A stretch of DNA of 64,000 nt from Penicillium oxalicum (GCF_001723175.1 NC_064655.1:682001-746000); one strand, 5' to 3'; shown: positions 1 to 12,428, counted from the first letter of the stretch. Notes: generated by a model not told the origin, from the sequence alone. Numbers and translations: made by a program.

Positions 1-3000
1 CAATTGCTCTGCAATTGGCGACTCACCGGACAAAATGCGCAGGCGTGGAGGTGGAGGAGGCGCCATGGTCACGAACGAGCAGGAAGGAGCGTTCGGCGGG
101 GAGTGGGTGGGAAGGACCCAGGTTGAGGTGATGGGAGAGGCGCGCGCGGCCGCCGATAAGCAGAGATCACCGGTGAGCCAGGGTTTTGGCGGGCGGCTTC
201 AGAGCACCAAAACTAGTGAATGGTTGGAAAGGGCGGCAGGCGGCGGGCGGCAGGCGACAAGCGATGGTGGTGTGACCGTGGGAGGGGGTTGGCGGAGGGG
301 AGGAAAGAAGGGGAAAAAAATTGGAGCAGGGAAGGAAGAATTGAAGGATGAGGAGGAAGGGGAGGAGAGAGAAAGAGATAGCGTACGAGAGAGAGAGGGG
401 GGAGAGGAACAGGGAGCGATGCTATGCGCCGATGAAAAGTGAGGAACAGGGAGAAGGAGGAAATCACGAAGGAGAGAGTCGAACAGGAGAGTTGCTCGCA
501 GGCCGGTGAGAAAGGGAATGAGGGCCAGGCGGAGCGTCAAAAAGTGAGCGAGACCGACAGCCTTGACCTGGTCGAGGGCGTAAAAGTAGATTGTGACTGA
601 TGACTGGTATGGCCGGTTTTAGTCCGTTGGCACGGGCGAATTGCGAGCGGTGCCAGTAAGACTCGCCATATACTGACTGAGTCCACAATTCTCAGTCTCT
701 CAATCTCTCAATCCTTTTTTTTTGACTGTTCTTCTTGAAGGGAAGTCAGAGGGGAGGACAGAAAAATCGAGAAGAGAAGTGAAAAAAAATACCAGGCGAA
801 GAGGAGAGTGAAGCGTGAGAGTGCCAATGGATCGATCGTTAAGCTCGCACAATTGGTCACTGCCGGTGCATGACCAGAGACAAACACGGTGGATTAATGC
901 AGATACCAGGAGAATCACTCTCTTGCTCACAATTGCACAAGATTCTAAATCAGCCGCTACCTGGTCACTGAGTGGTAGTCGTCTGGCAACGGTGTCGTTT
1001 GCTCTCTTTTCCCTCTTTTTTTTTTCCCCTCGCTTTACTTCGTGAGGGAGAGATGGAGAGGCAGGAACCGAAAAGGTGTTACGGGTTGGGCGTGTCGACA
1101 AAAGCCGATCCGAATGCAATCCCAATTCTTCCAGAAGTACACACCTATTCAGGCAGACATATCGGGTCGGAAACAGGTCGAGAACGACTGAAAACGAAGG
1201 AGAGCGCCCGGACCGTACTCGGTACTACATGTGGCACACACTCTGTCGTACAAACGTTGGTACCTGGACCTTCCCACCTTGTACTGTCGATCTCTGGCCA
1301 GAAGCACTCGGGACCGTAATGATTCAACGGCCGCCCTGACCCGTCCAGGCGCAAGCCGGAAACGGACACTAGGGGAAGCACGGCGATAAGCCAATGCGGC
1401 AGTGCCTACGGAATCGGCCACGCTGCGATCAGAGGGATCTCTCGGACCGCGGGACGTCTGCGTCACGATCAGAGTCCCCTTGGAAGGGGGGATGTAGGAC
1501 GATTTCGAGTGATGCACAGCCCTCCTGTCATTTTCATATCGGCCCTGTTATGATGGTCTACGGTATTCGTCCACCTCGCACCACTGTCCAGGCAGCCTTA
1601 GAGTGGACCTTACCTAGGTGGTAGTAGAGCATCACTGCTTATGCAATCAAGTGTTCCTCCTGTATGGAGGGCGAACGATGAAACCCGCCTCGTGTATTTT
1701 TCCGATGATCAGGTCACGATCTCGGCAACCCCATTTGGATACTGATACTTCTGTTTCATAATGAATGCATGTGGCTATCTCCTCATGATCATCACATCAA
1801 AAGGATCGCCGCTGTGGACGAGATGAGAATTGCTCAGTCTCTTCAGTGTTGACGATGACCATCTGTCTACTGCCCCGTTCTGCATGCACGGCGACCTGTT
1901 TAAGGATCCTATCACAGGACGCAGACGCCTCAGCCAAGACTCGAACTGTCTGAAAGAAGCACAGCACCACATGGTACGTCCTCACGGGGGCTCGAAGGTT
2001 GTACTAGTAGTCCCCCTTCTTAATAATATCTTCAGGTAAAGAGATCAGAGAGGCAAAATGATAGATCTTAATACACTGTCAAGCTCTCAAGGTGTGTGAC
2101 CCATGACGGTGTTTTTTGAATAATGGTCGCAGGCACTGGAATGTTGACCAAAACAACCCGACGTAAGTGGAGAGGACAGCATTGGCGTGTAAAGTGGGCG
2201 GGCAATCGACAGTGGCTGATGCTATAATTAAACTTGCCCATTGATCTTGTTTGGGACTCGCGCTAATTCATTTGATCCTCCCAAGATGGGGACTTTGTTT
2301 TTTTTTTTTTGGGAGCGATGGGAATATGGATCTTGCTGGAATAGTGGACCTGCTTTGGGTTTAGTGCCTGGTCATTTTTTTTTCTCCCCCCTCTCTCTCT
2401 CTCTCTCCACTGCCACTCATCACCCACCATTCCACTGGGATCTTGTTTTGGCCGAGACATTTCTTGGTTTTCCCCTTGTCGATACCTCTTCGGGACTCTG
2501 TAACCTTTTCTAGTTTCTGGGCCCTGATGGACTTGTGGACAATCAACCAATGACCTTCCGAGATGATGCGGCTGACTCCACTGAGGCGCCCACCACCAAC
2601 GTCTGGTGGTGGTTTCGGGACTTTGTGGTCGGGTGGTGATCTGATGTGTTGTACCGGTACACAAGCAGACACACACAAACACTAGTGCACAACTATGTGC
2701 ACCAGTATCTCCCCGGCTTCTACTCTCCCCCTCTGCAGTCTGCGGTAGCGGGCGAGAAAGCACACTCGACATGAGAAGCAGCGGAGAAAAAGCGGCCTCA
2801 CGAGTGAGATGAGATTGTTGCGCTGTGCTGTAGGCAATTGCGGACAATCATAACATGCACTCAAGACCCACGGGGGGAGGGCTGGAACCCCTCGGTGGCT
2901 CTCGGAGAAAAGCAGACGCGCTGTCCAGAGGAAAACAGAGCTATTCCACGCGTCGCGCATCAGACAAGAGTTTCGACGCGTACTTTGGCCACGAATACTA

Positions 3001-6000
3001 CTTGCCTTTCATCTAGAGCTCTGGACTCGGTCTCTCATGAACTCGTGGCCTTGTGCGGTCCGTAGCGTAAAAATTGAACACGGTACCCCATCAAGTCTGG
3101 GATGTGGCATCGCCAATCTGGGTCGTTCAGAAAGCCCAAGTTATGATTCACTGCACTCGAGGTCGGGCGGAGCACCCGCCAAGCGGGTGACCCACCATGC
3201 TGTGCCGGCGTTCCTCGCCAGACATCCTTCCAGGAGGATCAGCTACCATGACACGGATCTCGCGAGCATGGACAAGGTTGGCCAAATTGAGTTTCACCTC
3301 ATATCAAATTAGAGAACGTGCATGGTCCGAGCACCAGGGTGCAATATGACTATGGAGTACACAGATTGTTTTCGTTGACTCGTATCAGACCCGGAAGGTT
3401 AATGTTGGGAACTGGAACACGAGAGCATTTGCGCATGCAGTTGTATGGATGCGTCTAGTTCCTGCACAGTCGGATTCTACGAGGAGACCGAGAACGGGAC
3501 GACGCGAGAGTAAGTAGCAGAAACGAGGGGATGTTTCTGCGTATGCATAATGCAGTGCCCAATTGGACCAATTGACATGCTTGCTTTTGTAGATTCTGGT
3601 TCTTGTGCTCAGGTGGGTGGATTACTGGTGATTGGTTTCTCGGTTTGATCATTTTGCGTAACTCCCATATAATTACGGCCTATTGACTTGTAAGTACCAA
3701 GGACTCCAACTACTATTGATGTACAGTACTTTACCACTTACTACTAATGTACCAACTCCTGTGCACGTCTCCTCAGCGTGATAGTTTTGAACATGACCAA
3801 AAAAAGACACCCATGCAAACACACAGCAGGAGTCAGTACAACCCGATCAAAGGCAAAACCAGATATTATTCAATAAATTTGGCAAGCCATCTACCTCTCA
3901 ACTTTCAAATCGAAATCCTCGTCCACTGATGAAAATGCACATAAGAAATGACATGTCCCGCGGGCCCACAGTTTACTGTCTGGACTAGATACCTCAACCC
4001 ACAGATTTGGCCCTGTCATAATCCCAGTGCTTTAGTACCTGGCATTAAGCAAAAGATTGGGTGGGGTGGTCTGTCAATAAGCTCAGCAAATACATGGAGG
4101 CAAATGCAGGAAAAAATATTAAAAACTCCAGAGCCCCTCTTGAAAATAAAGCATCGAATTAGGGGGGGGGGTTCGTTCCATTTCTGAGCCCACGAGAATT
4201 CCGGAATTCAGCAACCACAATCTGTCGTTCCGGTCCCTCAACAAAAGTAACAAAAGTCCCAGTTGCAAGATAAAGACCTTCATGCACAAGATGAGCGCCG
4301 CCCGCAGCTCATCTAGAACTCACACCTGGCCCTGTGCCCGGCTCACTCGCTAGCATACCCCAGCCACCTCCCCTCCGAACAACGACATTAATCAACCCTG
4401 TACGAACTAGGAAGATCGACAACCTGCCGTTCGCAGACGCTTGCAAAAGTCGCAAGGGATGAAGCTCACGCCACCGTTCAATCAGTGGAACGGATCAACT
4501 CGGCAGATAATAGGGGGCACATTCTGTAGCCGCATGGTTTCCATATTTTGTGACGGCCGGGGAATTGCACCGTTCGATCGAAGAATTTGGGTCACTCCTC
4601 TCCTCCTGCATTCTTGAGGTGTTTCATCTGATCGAACCAGGACGATATCCAGGGTGAATGAATAGAGCGGCTGTGTATTCACATTCGAATCTATTGAGTA
4701 GCACTTGCGCTTCTATTGGAAGATTCTTCGATGGCAGCTTGTATAGGTAGCTAGCTATTGGTGTGTTCTTCTTGTTAGTAGTTATCTGAAGAACCTACCT
4801 ACAGGGGAAACGACTGACGCATCAAGGTCAAAGCCGAGACATTTGAAATATATTTCTTCGCCACTGAAGTCTTTCCATAGCCCTGGAATTTACCAATGTG
4901 AAATTTCACACACGGAAACAAATCAGCTAAGCCAGTCATTCGTCAAGACAAATGACACTTGATACCTCCAGACTTGCGTTCAGGCAGCCGGGACTCAGGA
5001 TCGTTGCGGTCCGTATAAGCTTCATCGAGGTTGCCCAACACTAGTAACGGCAACGACAACATCAACGGATAAAGGGGGGCTCATCACTGTTGGACTAATG
5101 CATTGAATTGAATGGATCCAACCTTCAACCTCACAAGCGCGCTTGCCGCACCACACGTCAAGCACGAAGTGGATACCATAGTGGCGTTTCGATATCTACA
5201 GCACATACCTATTCGTCCGGATTTGGTCGAAGAGAATGGTTTGATGAACCTCTCGTGCCGTTTTCGGCAGTTGTGGCAAGGAACATCAGAAGATCGACGG
5301 CATATTCTAGTACTCTTTACAGTGAGCTGTCTTGATCGGCACCCGTGTACCACTCAGCTCAGTCTGGCCGGAAACGGAGACCGGATCCCTTCAACTACCA
5401 TCTGATCCGAGTCGTTTGCAATGGATTGGAAGTTTGGTCAACGAGACCGGCAGGTTGAGTTTGAATGGGGTCTTGAGGGCTTCTTATGCGGAATTGCCGC
5501 TCCGGCTGACGACTGTTACGGCGGAATTTCGACAGCTTCGGCAACATGGTGTCTGCTCGACCTGTTTGTGTGTGAGCCTGGAGGCGAATGCCAAAAACTG
5601 GCCGGAGCGCAGAAAATGGAGTGGTTGTGTTCTTGTCAAATTTTGCGCAGATAGTGAAACGTGATTTAATGTACCAGTGCTAGTACTAGTAGTTGCGTTG
5701 AAGCTGGGTTACGTGCTGCCCACATAGAACACAGTTACAGATAATAAATGCTTCGAAAGATGGTAGAAGATGTATTGCAATTATTCGCCCCCATGGAGCC
5801 ACGAGACACGCAAAAACCTGGAAGGTCAACCCGCAAACTCTTCAACGAGGCACCGTCTCCGAGCTCTTTGACCTTCAGGAATTAGGTCTTTGAACACTCA
5901 CAACGGGTGGCAGAGACTGCGCACTCAGGTAGCTGATTGAACCTTTCACAGGGCCCGGGGGACATCATACGGCGCTATCAAAGCAGGCCCAAGTGCGATC

Positions 6001-7457
6001 ATCTTTGCCTTCTCGAGTAAATCGCCAGCTTTCCCTATCGGGATCCAGCTTCCCTATATATTCTGTCTCCTTTTTGTTTGGCTTTCGGCGCAGACTTGCA
6101 GGTGTTCAAAAGGGCCAGAGCGGGTAACAAAGTCACATGCGTCACTTCGATCGTTTAGGAGTCAGGGCTGGACTCGACCAAGATGCAAAACACGGCAGTG
6201 AGATTGTGGTCCATTTGACTCTGTGGGTCAGACTTCTGGGGCCGTGCCCCTGCTCTTTCCAACTTGGCCCCGCCAGAGCCAGTCGAGACCTTGGATGAAT
6301 GGCTCCGAGCTCCGAGCTAATGGGCGATGGACACAAGCGAGCTGTATAATTTGCCAGGGACAGAAAAGGTTGAGCGTCGAGGATGAGGAGCAAAAGTGGA
6401 GATGGTGCAGGACCGCCCAAGGATGGAAGGCGGAAGGGAATTCTAGAATTGCTGGGGTCACTTCGAATGAACTGAAGATGACTTCACCTTGGAGAGGCGG
6501 GCGGATGAGGAGAGAATCACTAGAGGACTGGTCTCGATTTCCACCATTTTTCTGTGTTTTTCTATCGTGTTTTCTTCCCTTCAAGCGACTCTACGTGTTG
6601 TATCTTGATCAAAAGATCGATCATCGGTCGTTGAGGGGATATCCGTGCTGGTTGAGTCGATTTAAATGAGTTGAATCCACCCCGGCCCTTGGCTACGGGA
6701 AACTCCCGTCCTCCAGTCCATCATTCGTGCTCTCGTTGGTACTTGGAAAGTTGGCAGTACCTCCCAGGCGGAGGTAGCAGGTACGATACGCCTTTTTTTT
6801 TTTTAATTCCATGGGTCCGGTTCAAGGTTGTTGAACAAGATCAGGTCTGGTCGATCTGAGGGGGGAGATGAGCCCTGGAAAGCCAATTGCTCCACTGGGG
6901 CATTGGCCTCTGCAGAAGCCACTCGACTCGTGAAGCGAGCGGACAGTCAATCAGTATTCGGTACACTAGCTCGGCAGGTACCCTGATGAATATCATGAGG
7001 ATGTGTAAGACAGTACAGCAGTACCGAACCTTCGCGATAGAGTTGCAAGTCCACTGGGATTTGCGATCTGAAGACGGGGCAGAAGAACCCAGTCCGGGAC
7101 GGAATTCCATCCAGCCATCGCACCACGTTGTGCTACTACCGTGTCGCTTTCCTCTCACAGCCTGCAGTGCACCCACCTTGCCAGGAGATACCCACCACGA
7201 GTCGAGTACGGGACTGAGCATGATGCAGATGGATTGGCCGGAGACTTCAAGACTTAACCATCCAGAATCAGTGGACCGCGGCGGCTTTCACCGGTCTGCT
7301 AAGTCGTCGAAGGAATGGGAGAACTGAAACCCTGCCCTGGACGGTCCGCCGTCGTCCATGGATCCAGAGGCTTAGAGGCTGAGTACATCAGCTTGAGCTC
7401 AACATCAAGGCATCATCAACAAGCCAGTCCGCCATATGAACATAATATATACATTAC

Positions 7458-7473
7458 ATATATATATATATAT
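7458..7473. repeat. (AT)8 microsatellite in an AT-rich patch
   Basis: Eight AT dinucleotides sit inside an approximately 50-bp stretch (7440-7490) that is almost entirely A and T. The flanking DNA is close to balanced in composition. It could be a simple repeat, an easily melted element or part of a terminator. Nothing in the sequence decides between these. Confidence 0.8.
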
Positions 7474-7561
7474 TTTAATTTTTAAATAATGCACTCAAGC
7501 GGCTAAACAACAAACACCGAAAGCTCGCCCGTCCTCGCGGCTTAAGTGCCTGCACTAGCGA

Positions 7562-7590
7562 CGCGCTACCTCCGCGCTACCTCCGCGCTA
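7562..7590. repeat. 11-bp tandem repeat, about 2.6 copies
   Basis: The unit CGCGCTACCTC is repeated at 7562 and 7573, with a partial third copy from 7584. It lies just downstream of the AT-rich patch and about 470 bp beyond the 3' end of sub2. No function is evident. Confidence 0.75.
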
Positions 7591-8064
7591 GTTGGTGATT
7601 TGCCAGATTCACCGTCACCTTCATCCAACACAACATTATCGGCCCGTTTGTTGCGAGCCTCCGACCAATAAAATCAAGCGTGTCTACGTTGGGGTATGAT
7701 CCTGGTAGGTCCATCCACAGGTCATATAAACACAGACATGCTCACTCCAGCGAAACCGACCAAGCATACCTTAAGCTACGTAGAAGTGTCCGACGAGCAA
7801 GGCTTGCGCTATTTTCTTTCATTCTTATTTTGACATACATGCCGGAAACTGCTCTGTGGGCCCGAACAAAAGCGGGAGGAAAAGGACAATCCATAGCTAA
7901 GCTGTTGCGCCATATTTTGAAATTTCAACAAAAGAGGGAGGAAAAGGGAGATAACGGAAATATTGGACGACACTTCAAGACGGACCGGACCGGCAGGATG
8001 GATGGGTGAGCACCCCGCATCACCGCGGAGCTGCGGTTGAGGGTAAAACCCCGTCCGAGGCAGC

Positions 8065-10230
8065 CTAGGCCATGTAGGTAGAGGAGTCAACACCTCCCTC
8101 GGGGTATTCACTATATTGAAGAAGGTTAACGAAATGGTCTTCCAACATGGGAGGGCGCCAAACGAGGATGGGCTGGAGCCCGTCGGTAAGAAGAAAGGGG
8201 GATACGTACGGAAGGGCAACCTCGAAGCGCTTCTCAATCTCCTTGAGAACCTTCTCATCGTCCTCGCTGCTGACGAAGGAGATAGACAGACCCTTGGTAC
8301 CGAAACGACCGGCACGACCCACACGGTGAAGGTAGGAGTCGGCATCAGCGGGCAGGTCGTAGTTGATGGCCAAGTTGATACGCTCGATATCAATACCACG
8401 ACCGAAGACGTCGGTGGCAACGCAGATACGCTTGTTGAACTCCTTGAATTCCTTGTAGCGTTTGATGCTGTGACTGGTCAGCAAAAGGACATTTTGAACG
8501 AATGGCAGGACAGGGAGGCTTACCGCTCCTCCTGGCTGACGCCAGAGTGGACTGCAATACTGGGGAAGTTGCACTCGCGGAGCAACTTGTCCAGCTCATT
8601 GGCACGCAGTGTGCTCTTGACGAAAATAATGACCTGGTTGAATTCCAAGTTATCCAGAAGCTCGTTGAGCTTACGGTTCTTCTCGTTCTCGCTCAACTTG
8701 ATGTAGTATTGCTGAAGACCGTGAAGAGTGAGCTTAGTGTCGTCGTCAACGTACACCTCGAGAGGATTGCGCATGAACTTCTTGCAAATGGGGCGAATCT
8801 CCTGGGAGAGGGTAGCACTGAACATCATGACCTGCTTGTCAGCAGGGGTGGCGCGGAAAATTTCCTGAACGTCACGGCGCATGTCTGATAAGAAATGGGG
8901 GAAAAAAGAAAGTTAGCGTCTGGAGAACCTGGCAAGTTGGAAGGATGCGTCACATACCGATCTGGTCAAGCATCTTGTCACACTCGTCAAGAACAAATGA
9001 CTTGACATTGCGCAGAGACAGGTGCTTGTCGCGAACAAGGGCATTCAAACGACCGGGGGTAGCCACAATGATGTTGGGGTAGGTCTCCTTGTTGGAGAGA
9101 AGCTCAATGTCCTTGGCAATGGGGGTACCACCGTAGAACACGGCGGTCTTGACATCAGGGAGGTACTTGGAGAAACGAGCGTACTCGTTCTTGATCTGGT
9201 AGGCCAATTCACGAGTGTGGCACATGACGAGGATGGAGCACTCGCCCGGAACTGGCTCCAATTGGTGAAGGGTGGTCAGAACGAAGACCGCGGTCTTTCC
9301 GAGACCAGACTTGGCCTGGCAGAGAACATCGACATTGAGAATGGCGGTAGGAATGCAATGCTGTTGGACTGTAGGAAGGCGAAAGCGGTGGTTAGACTTG
9401 GTTCCGACTTAAGGTGAAGCAGCAAAAAACAATCGCGTCGCAATATGAAGGTCCGAGAGTCCGCCCATCTCCCTTGTAGATTGCCGAAACAGAGTCTGTT
9501 CATCATTCTCGAGAGAACGATCACATCCAGTGGTGGGTCCCGCGCCGCACAGGATGCCAGCAACCTTACGAGGTCAAGCCAAGAAAACCATGGCTAGGAA
9601 GGCTGGTGCCAACAGCTCCTATTCCCAGGCGACATGAGGGCGATGCCTATCACCCGTACCACCAGAGAGTATGACCGTATGATTTTCCAAAAAAGCCTGA
9701 ACGGTCCGCAGGAAGCAAAACGCAGGTAGAAATCAATGACCATGCGGTCAAAGCAGTGCAGGGGGGATGCGCCAGGTGACAGAAGCAGTGCGTCCGAGTC
9801 GCAAAGCCTGTTAGGCCGGCATGCATATCGTCGCTTAAGGACGATGCGGCCTCTCATGTCGCCTGCCTTTTCGTACAGGACAGGTCCCCGTGTAATACAT
9901 CGGATTCTCGCGGAGATGGACGGACGTTGGAGCTTGGAGTAACTGAAGGAGGTATGTGGGAAATATGTTAGACTAACCCTCCGATGGATGTTCGAAGCCG
10001 CAGTCAGTGATGGCGCGCAAAAGTTCGTTCTTCAGCAAGAAGTCGCGGAAACCGGTGGAATGAATTCCGACGTAGCTGCCCTTCTTGTCGGGACGGCCGC
10101 CAGACACGGTGAGATCGCCCTTCTTCTCCGCATCACCATTAGCGGCGGCGGGGGCAGCAGTAGTGGCGGGCGCCGCGGTGGTACCGAGCTCCTCGTCAGA
10201 GTAATCGATGAGATCCTCCTCGTGAGACAT
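8065..10230 (-). CDS. sub2: ATP-dependent RNA helicase SUB2 (UAP56 family)
   Basis: DEAD-box helicase of the TREX complex, which acts in spliceosome assembly and nuclear mRNA export. Five exons are inferred: 10230-9978, 9368-8958, 8884-8524, 8467-8210 and 8110-8065. They encode 442 residues, the usual length for Sub2. Visible motifs are Walker A SGLGKT (Lys109), the family's DECD box in place of DEAD (Asp212-Asp215), SATLSQ, and the C-terminal [10 protein letters not shown] helicase motif. The protein starts [15 protein letters not shown], an acidic N-terminus typical of Sub2, and ends in STYMA. Reading phases agree at every junction. Introns are 609, 73, 56 and 99 nt. The first is unusually long and has a weak GTTAGT donor. 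An RNase P subunit gene is divergent upstream, with 393 bp between the two starts. Confidence 0.97.
9369..9977 (-). other. Long first intron of sub2 (609 nt)
   Basis: This intron is six to ten times longer than the other introns in the gene. Its donor is GTTAGT, weaker than the GTATGT and GTAAGC donors used elsewhere. The 3' end has a clear CTAAC branch point followed by CTACAG. If it is retained, translation stops within a few codons (after HPSEG), leaving an 85-residue N-terminal fragment. I looked for a box C/D snoRNA: one ATGATGA is present on the minus strand near 9504, but I found no matching CTGA at the right distance. Confidence 0.85.
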
Positions 10231-10623
10231 GGTGGCGATGATTGGGAGTTGAGGCTGAGAGGTGGAAAGACTGTTGTCGCGTCTTCTTTGGACGAGAGGT
10301 GCTCAGCTTACAAAAGTGGCACTTGTAATGGAAAGATTGATGGCGCGGATGATGAAAGGTGATGAGTAGCTGCGAGGAATGCTGACAATCTTTTGGAATT
10401 GACGGCACAGAGAGAGTGAGAGTCGGCCAGGAAAGAGATGACAAAGAGCGGATTGCGGCTGCGAGGGATGCACCGAAAGGGCAGAGAGCGCGACCGAATC
10501 ACGTGACGATAGTTGACTGCCGCAACGGGTTAGCGCCCCCATATCCACTATCAAGGCCGGAGCGCACTTGAAGATCAATAATCTAGGTGGTCAACTTCTT
10601 GACAAGAAACAAAATTCGCCACG
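10231..10623. promoter_or_regulatory. Divergent promoter of sub2 and the RNase P subunit gene
   Basis: 393 bp separate the two start codons, so both promoters must lie here or overlap the leaders. Next to the sub2 start, the plus strand is purine-rich (pyrimidine-rich in the sub2 direction), consistent with a fungal leader. No TATA box stands out. Confidence 0.6.
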
Positions 10624-11205
10624 ATGGTAAAAGCACGGGCTCCCAAAGAGGCCAAAAATACCAAGAGTCACCTCAAGTCCCGGATCGATTTCTTGCAGCA
10701 AGCTGCGGATTATTTTCAGCAAATTCATCAACAAGAGTCTTCCACCAAAGAGTTCAGCGACAGCCAGAGCTCCACATCGTGTACCCGGCACGAAATTGAA
10801 AGTCATTCGTCATGTATTGAGAAAGATACGACGGATGCAAAGCCGGCCAACGCCGTCGGACAGTCAAGCTCTGCGAGTCTTCTCTCCAATTTATCCAGAG
10901 TCTATGTCTCTCACATGCGGGGCGTATCATTGAAAACACAGACTCGATTGTCCGTTCCAGTGAAGAGAGCATTCTGTAAACGCTGCGACACCTTACTCGC
11001 TTCGGAAGTGACGTGTAAACACGAAGTCCGAAATGACAGTCGCGGACGCAGGAAGCCGTGGGCTGATGTTTTGGTTAAGCGTTGTCTCACCTGCGGAACC
11101 GAAAAGCGTTTTCCTCAAAATACGAAGCGCAGCAAGAAGCTATCAGAGCGTCACAAGGATTTGGCGCAGGGGTCAAGGGAGAAGTCGCCAACAGAAGCAT
11201 CATAG
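10624..11205 (+). CDS. RNase P/MRP subunit, Rpr2/Rpp21/Snm1 family
   Basis: Predicted protein subunit of nuclear ribonuclease P (tRNA 5' processing) or the related RNase MRP. It is a single exon of 193 residues. The N-terminus is basic (MVKARAPKEAKNTKSHLKSR) and followed by a predicted helix (IDFLQQAADYFQQI), as in the Rpr2/Rpp21 family. A low-complexity middle section precedes the zinc-binding part: a first Cys pair C-x2-C at 118 and 121 (FCKRCDTLL) and a second at 154 and 157 (RCLTCGTEKRF). The spacing and flanking residues match the Rpr2 zinc ribbon. The C-terminus is Lys/Arg rich. The start has a purine at -3 and no upstream ATG in frame. The sequence does not separate Rpr2 from Snm1, so no symbol is given. 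Confidence 0.85.
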   Translation: MVKARAPKEAKNTKSHLKSRIDFLQQAADYFQQIHQQESSTKEFSDSQSSTSCTRHEIESHSSCIEKDTTDAKPANAVGQSSSASLLSNLSRVYVSHMRGVSLKTQTRLSVPVKRAFCKRCDTLLASEVTCKHEVRNDSRGRRKPWADVLVKRCLTCGTEKRFPQNTKRSKKLSERHKDLAQGSREKSPTEAS

Positions 11206-12132
11206 AGTGGCTAGTGTACAGCCTTCTTTGACTCCTTTCTTTGGGGTTCTGGAACGTCACATCCCGCCAATGGTTGATCTGAACCCTTTCCAACCCGCAA
11301 ACCATGTGATTGCAGGTAAAGTATCTCGAAATACTCCTAGTCACACAGTCAATCGTGACCGTGGATGAGCGACCGTTTGCTCGATCACCGATGCATCGCC
11401 CTCTTGCGACGTTGTGTGCCTGCTGGCTCACAGGTGTCTGGTCATCAGGCTGATCCTGAAATCAACCGCTAGATCGTCCATGGCAGCTTTCGGCAGCTTG
11501 CATTTCTCAGCAACCGAGCACACTGTCAAAAGACCTTGTCTCTCAGTCCTGAGTTTATGCAATTAAAGGGTACGAGCAGATGACCAATGACTGGGCGAAC
11601 AGATTCGGTGCTCGAAATGGACACCACATGCTTTTCAAGTCATAAAATCGAGACGAAAGCGAAAAGGATAGAAACAACACATTGCAGACGGGGGAATCAA
11701 GATTATCAAACATAAACGTGCGCTCCACAAAAATCATTAACGAAGATGTGTCTCAGACACCGGAAGAATAAATCCGCTCAAAGCTTCACGACAGGGATTC
11801 TTGCCCAAATCTCTCGTCACCATTGCCTCATGCTGGTCGATGAACAAATTATCGAGGCGACAGACTGCCATGATGAGGCAATAGCCTCAAAGAATACACA
11901 TGCATTTGAAGGCCACATGATTGAAGCAATACCTAGAGATATTCCATCTCGCCGTCCCGGTCCATCTGCGTCCTTGACCTCAGTACGAAGTGACAGTAAG
12001 GAAAAGCGTGCGCCGCGAGGCGTAAATTTCTTCCACGCCGTCTATCACAGAAGTAAACAGAAATCCTTCAAGTGAGAGACGACCACCATTCCAATAGCAA
12101 GCAAAGAAGTCGACCAATGACACGGGGTGTAT
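11206..12132. other. Intergenic; nothing recognised
   Basis: About 0.9 kb downstream of the RNase P subunit gene. A 109-codon plus-strand frame (11746-12075) has no recognisable domain, and I do not call it. The first few hundred bases probably hold the 3' UTR of the upstream gene. Confidence 0.5.
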
Positions 12133-12354
12133 TCAGTAAAAGTCGATTAAATTTGGAGCAGTCTCCATGGTCATGCCCCGCACATATAAACCAATTGCTA
12201 TGAATGTCGTTATAGCGATTAGTTGGCCTTGGGGGGTCTTGAGATTCATAAAAGTGTGTGGCAGCACGTTCATCGAGAGAAAGCGACTGGGAACGTTGGA
12301 ATGTAGCAAGCAAAGCGGCCTGGATGCTCCCCTTAGCCAACTTGTGGCGAGCAT
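12133..12354 (-). CDS. Possible small mitochondrial membrane protein (73 aa)
   Basis: Unrecognised short open frame. The start context CCAACATG is good for a fungus. The first 35 residues contain Arg, Ser and Leu but no acidic residue, which resembles a mitochondrial presequence. A hydrophobic stretch follows (LIAITTFIAIGLYV, about residues 45-58), then a short polar tail with a few acidic residues. That layout recalls supernumerary respiratory-chain or ATP-synthase subunits, but I recognise no family. It begins only 74 bp beyond the stop codon of the coiled-coil gene on the same strand, so it could instead be part of that gene's 3' UTR. An overlapping frame (12068-12382 minus) is longer but has neither feature. 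Confidence 0.35.
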   Translation of the reverse strand: MLATSWLRGASRPLCLLHSNVPSRFLSMNVLPHTFMNLKTPQGQLIAITTFIAIGLYVRGMTMETAPNLIDFY

Positions 12355-12428
12355 GTTGGCGGCAGGGACGATGGTGAGCCAAGGCTTTGAAGTGTATAGG
12401 TGTGCAGTTGCGTGTATTGCAATATATG

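Larger units (their letters stand above)
1..8064. other. Gene-free 5' region of the window
   Basis: I see no supportable gene in these 8 kb. The longest open frames (for example 2263-2847 minus and 6223-6669 plus) are low in complexity or have no recognisable domain. They also lack a convincing exon series. The first 560 bases are strongly purine-rich on the plus strand (pyrimidine-rich on the minus strand), most densely around 280-480. In filamentous fungi this is typical of a promoter or leader, here of a leftward gene that would begin before the window. Other content is scattered T-runs (713-722, 1014-1025, 2299-2310), an 11-bp tandem repeat (7562-7590) and an AT-rich patch (7440-7490). 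No tRNA or rRNA was recognised. Confidence 0.6.

Noticed and set aside
2263..2847. 194-codon open frame on the minus strand
   Set aside because: Low-complexity composition (repeated Pro, Thr, Arg and Trp runs from CCA/CAC repeats), no domain and no splice partners; most likely chance.
5112..5664. Overlapping plus-strand frames that might be joined as a gene
   Set aside because: No domain, no convincing donor and acceptor pair, and both strands are open over the same stretch.
6223..6669. 148-codon plus-strand frame
   Set aside because: An antisense frame of similar length overlaps it and no family is recognisable.
8116..8706. 196-codon plus-strand frame
   Set aside because: Lies antisense to sub2 exons 3-5; an artefact of the codon use of the real gene.
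9369..9977. Box C/D snoRNA inside the first sub2 intron
   Set aside because: One C-box-like ATGATGA is present on the coding strand, but no CTGA D box was found at a suitable distance.
12068..12382. 104-codon minus-strand frame overlapping the micro-protein
   Set aside because: Lacks a targeting sequence, membrane segment or domain; the other frame is more protein-like.
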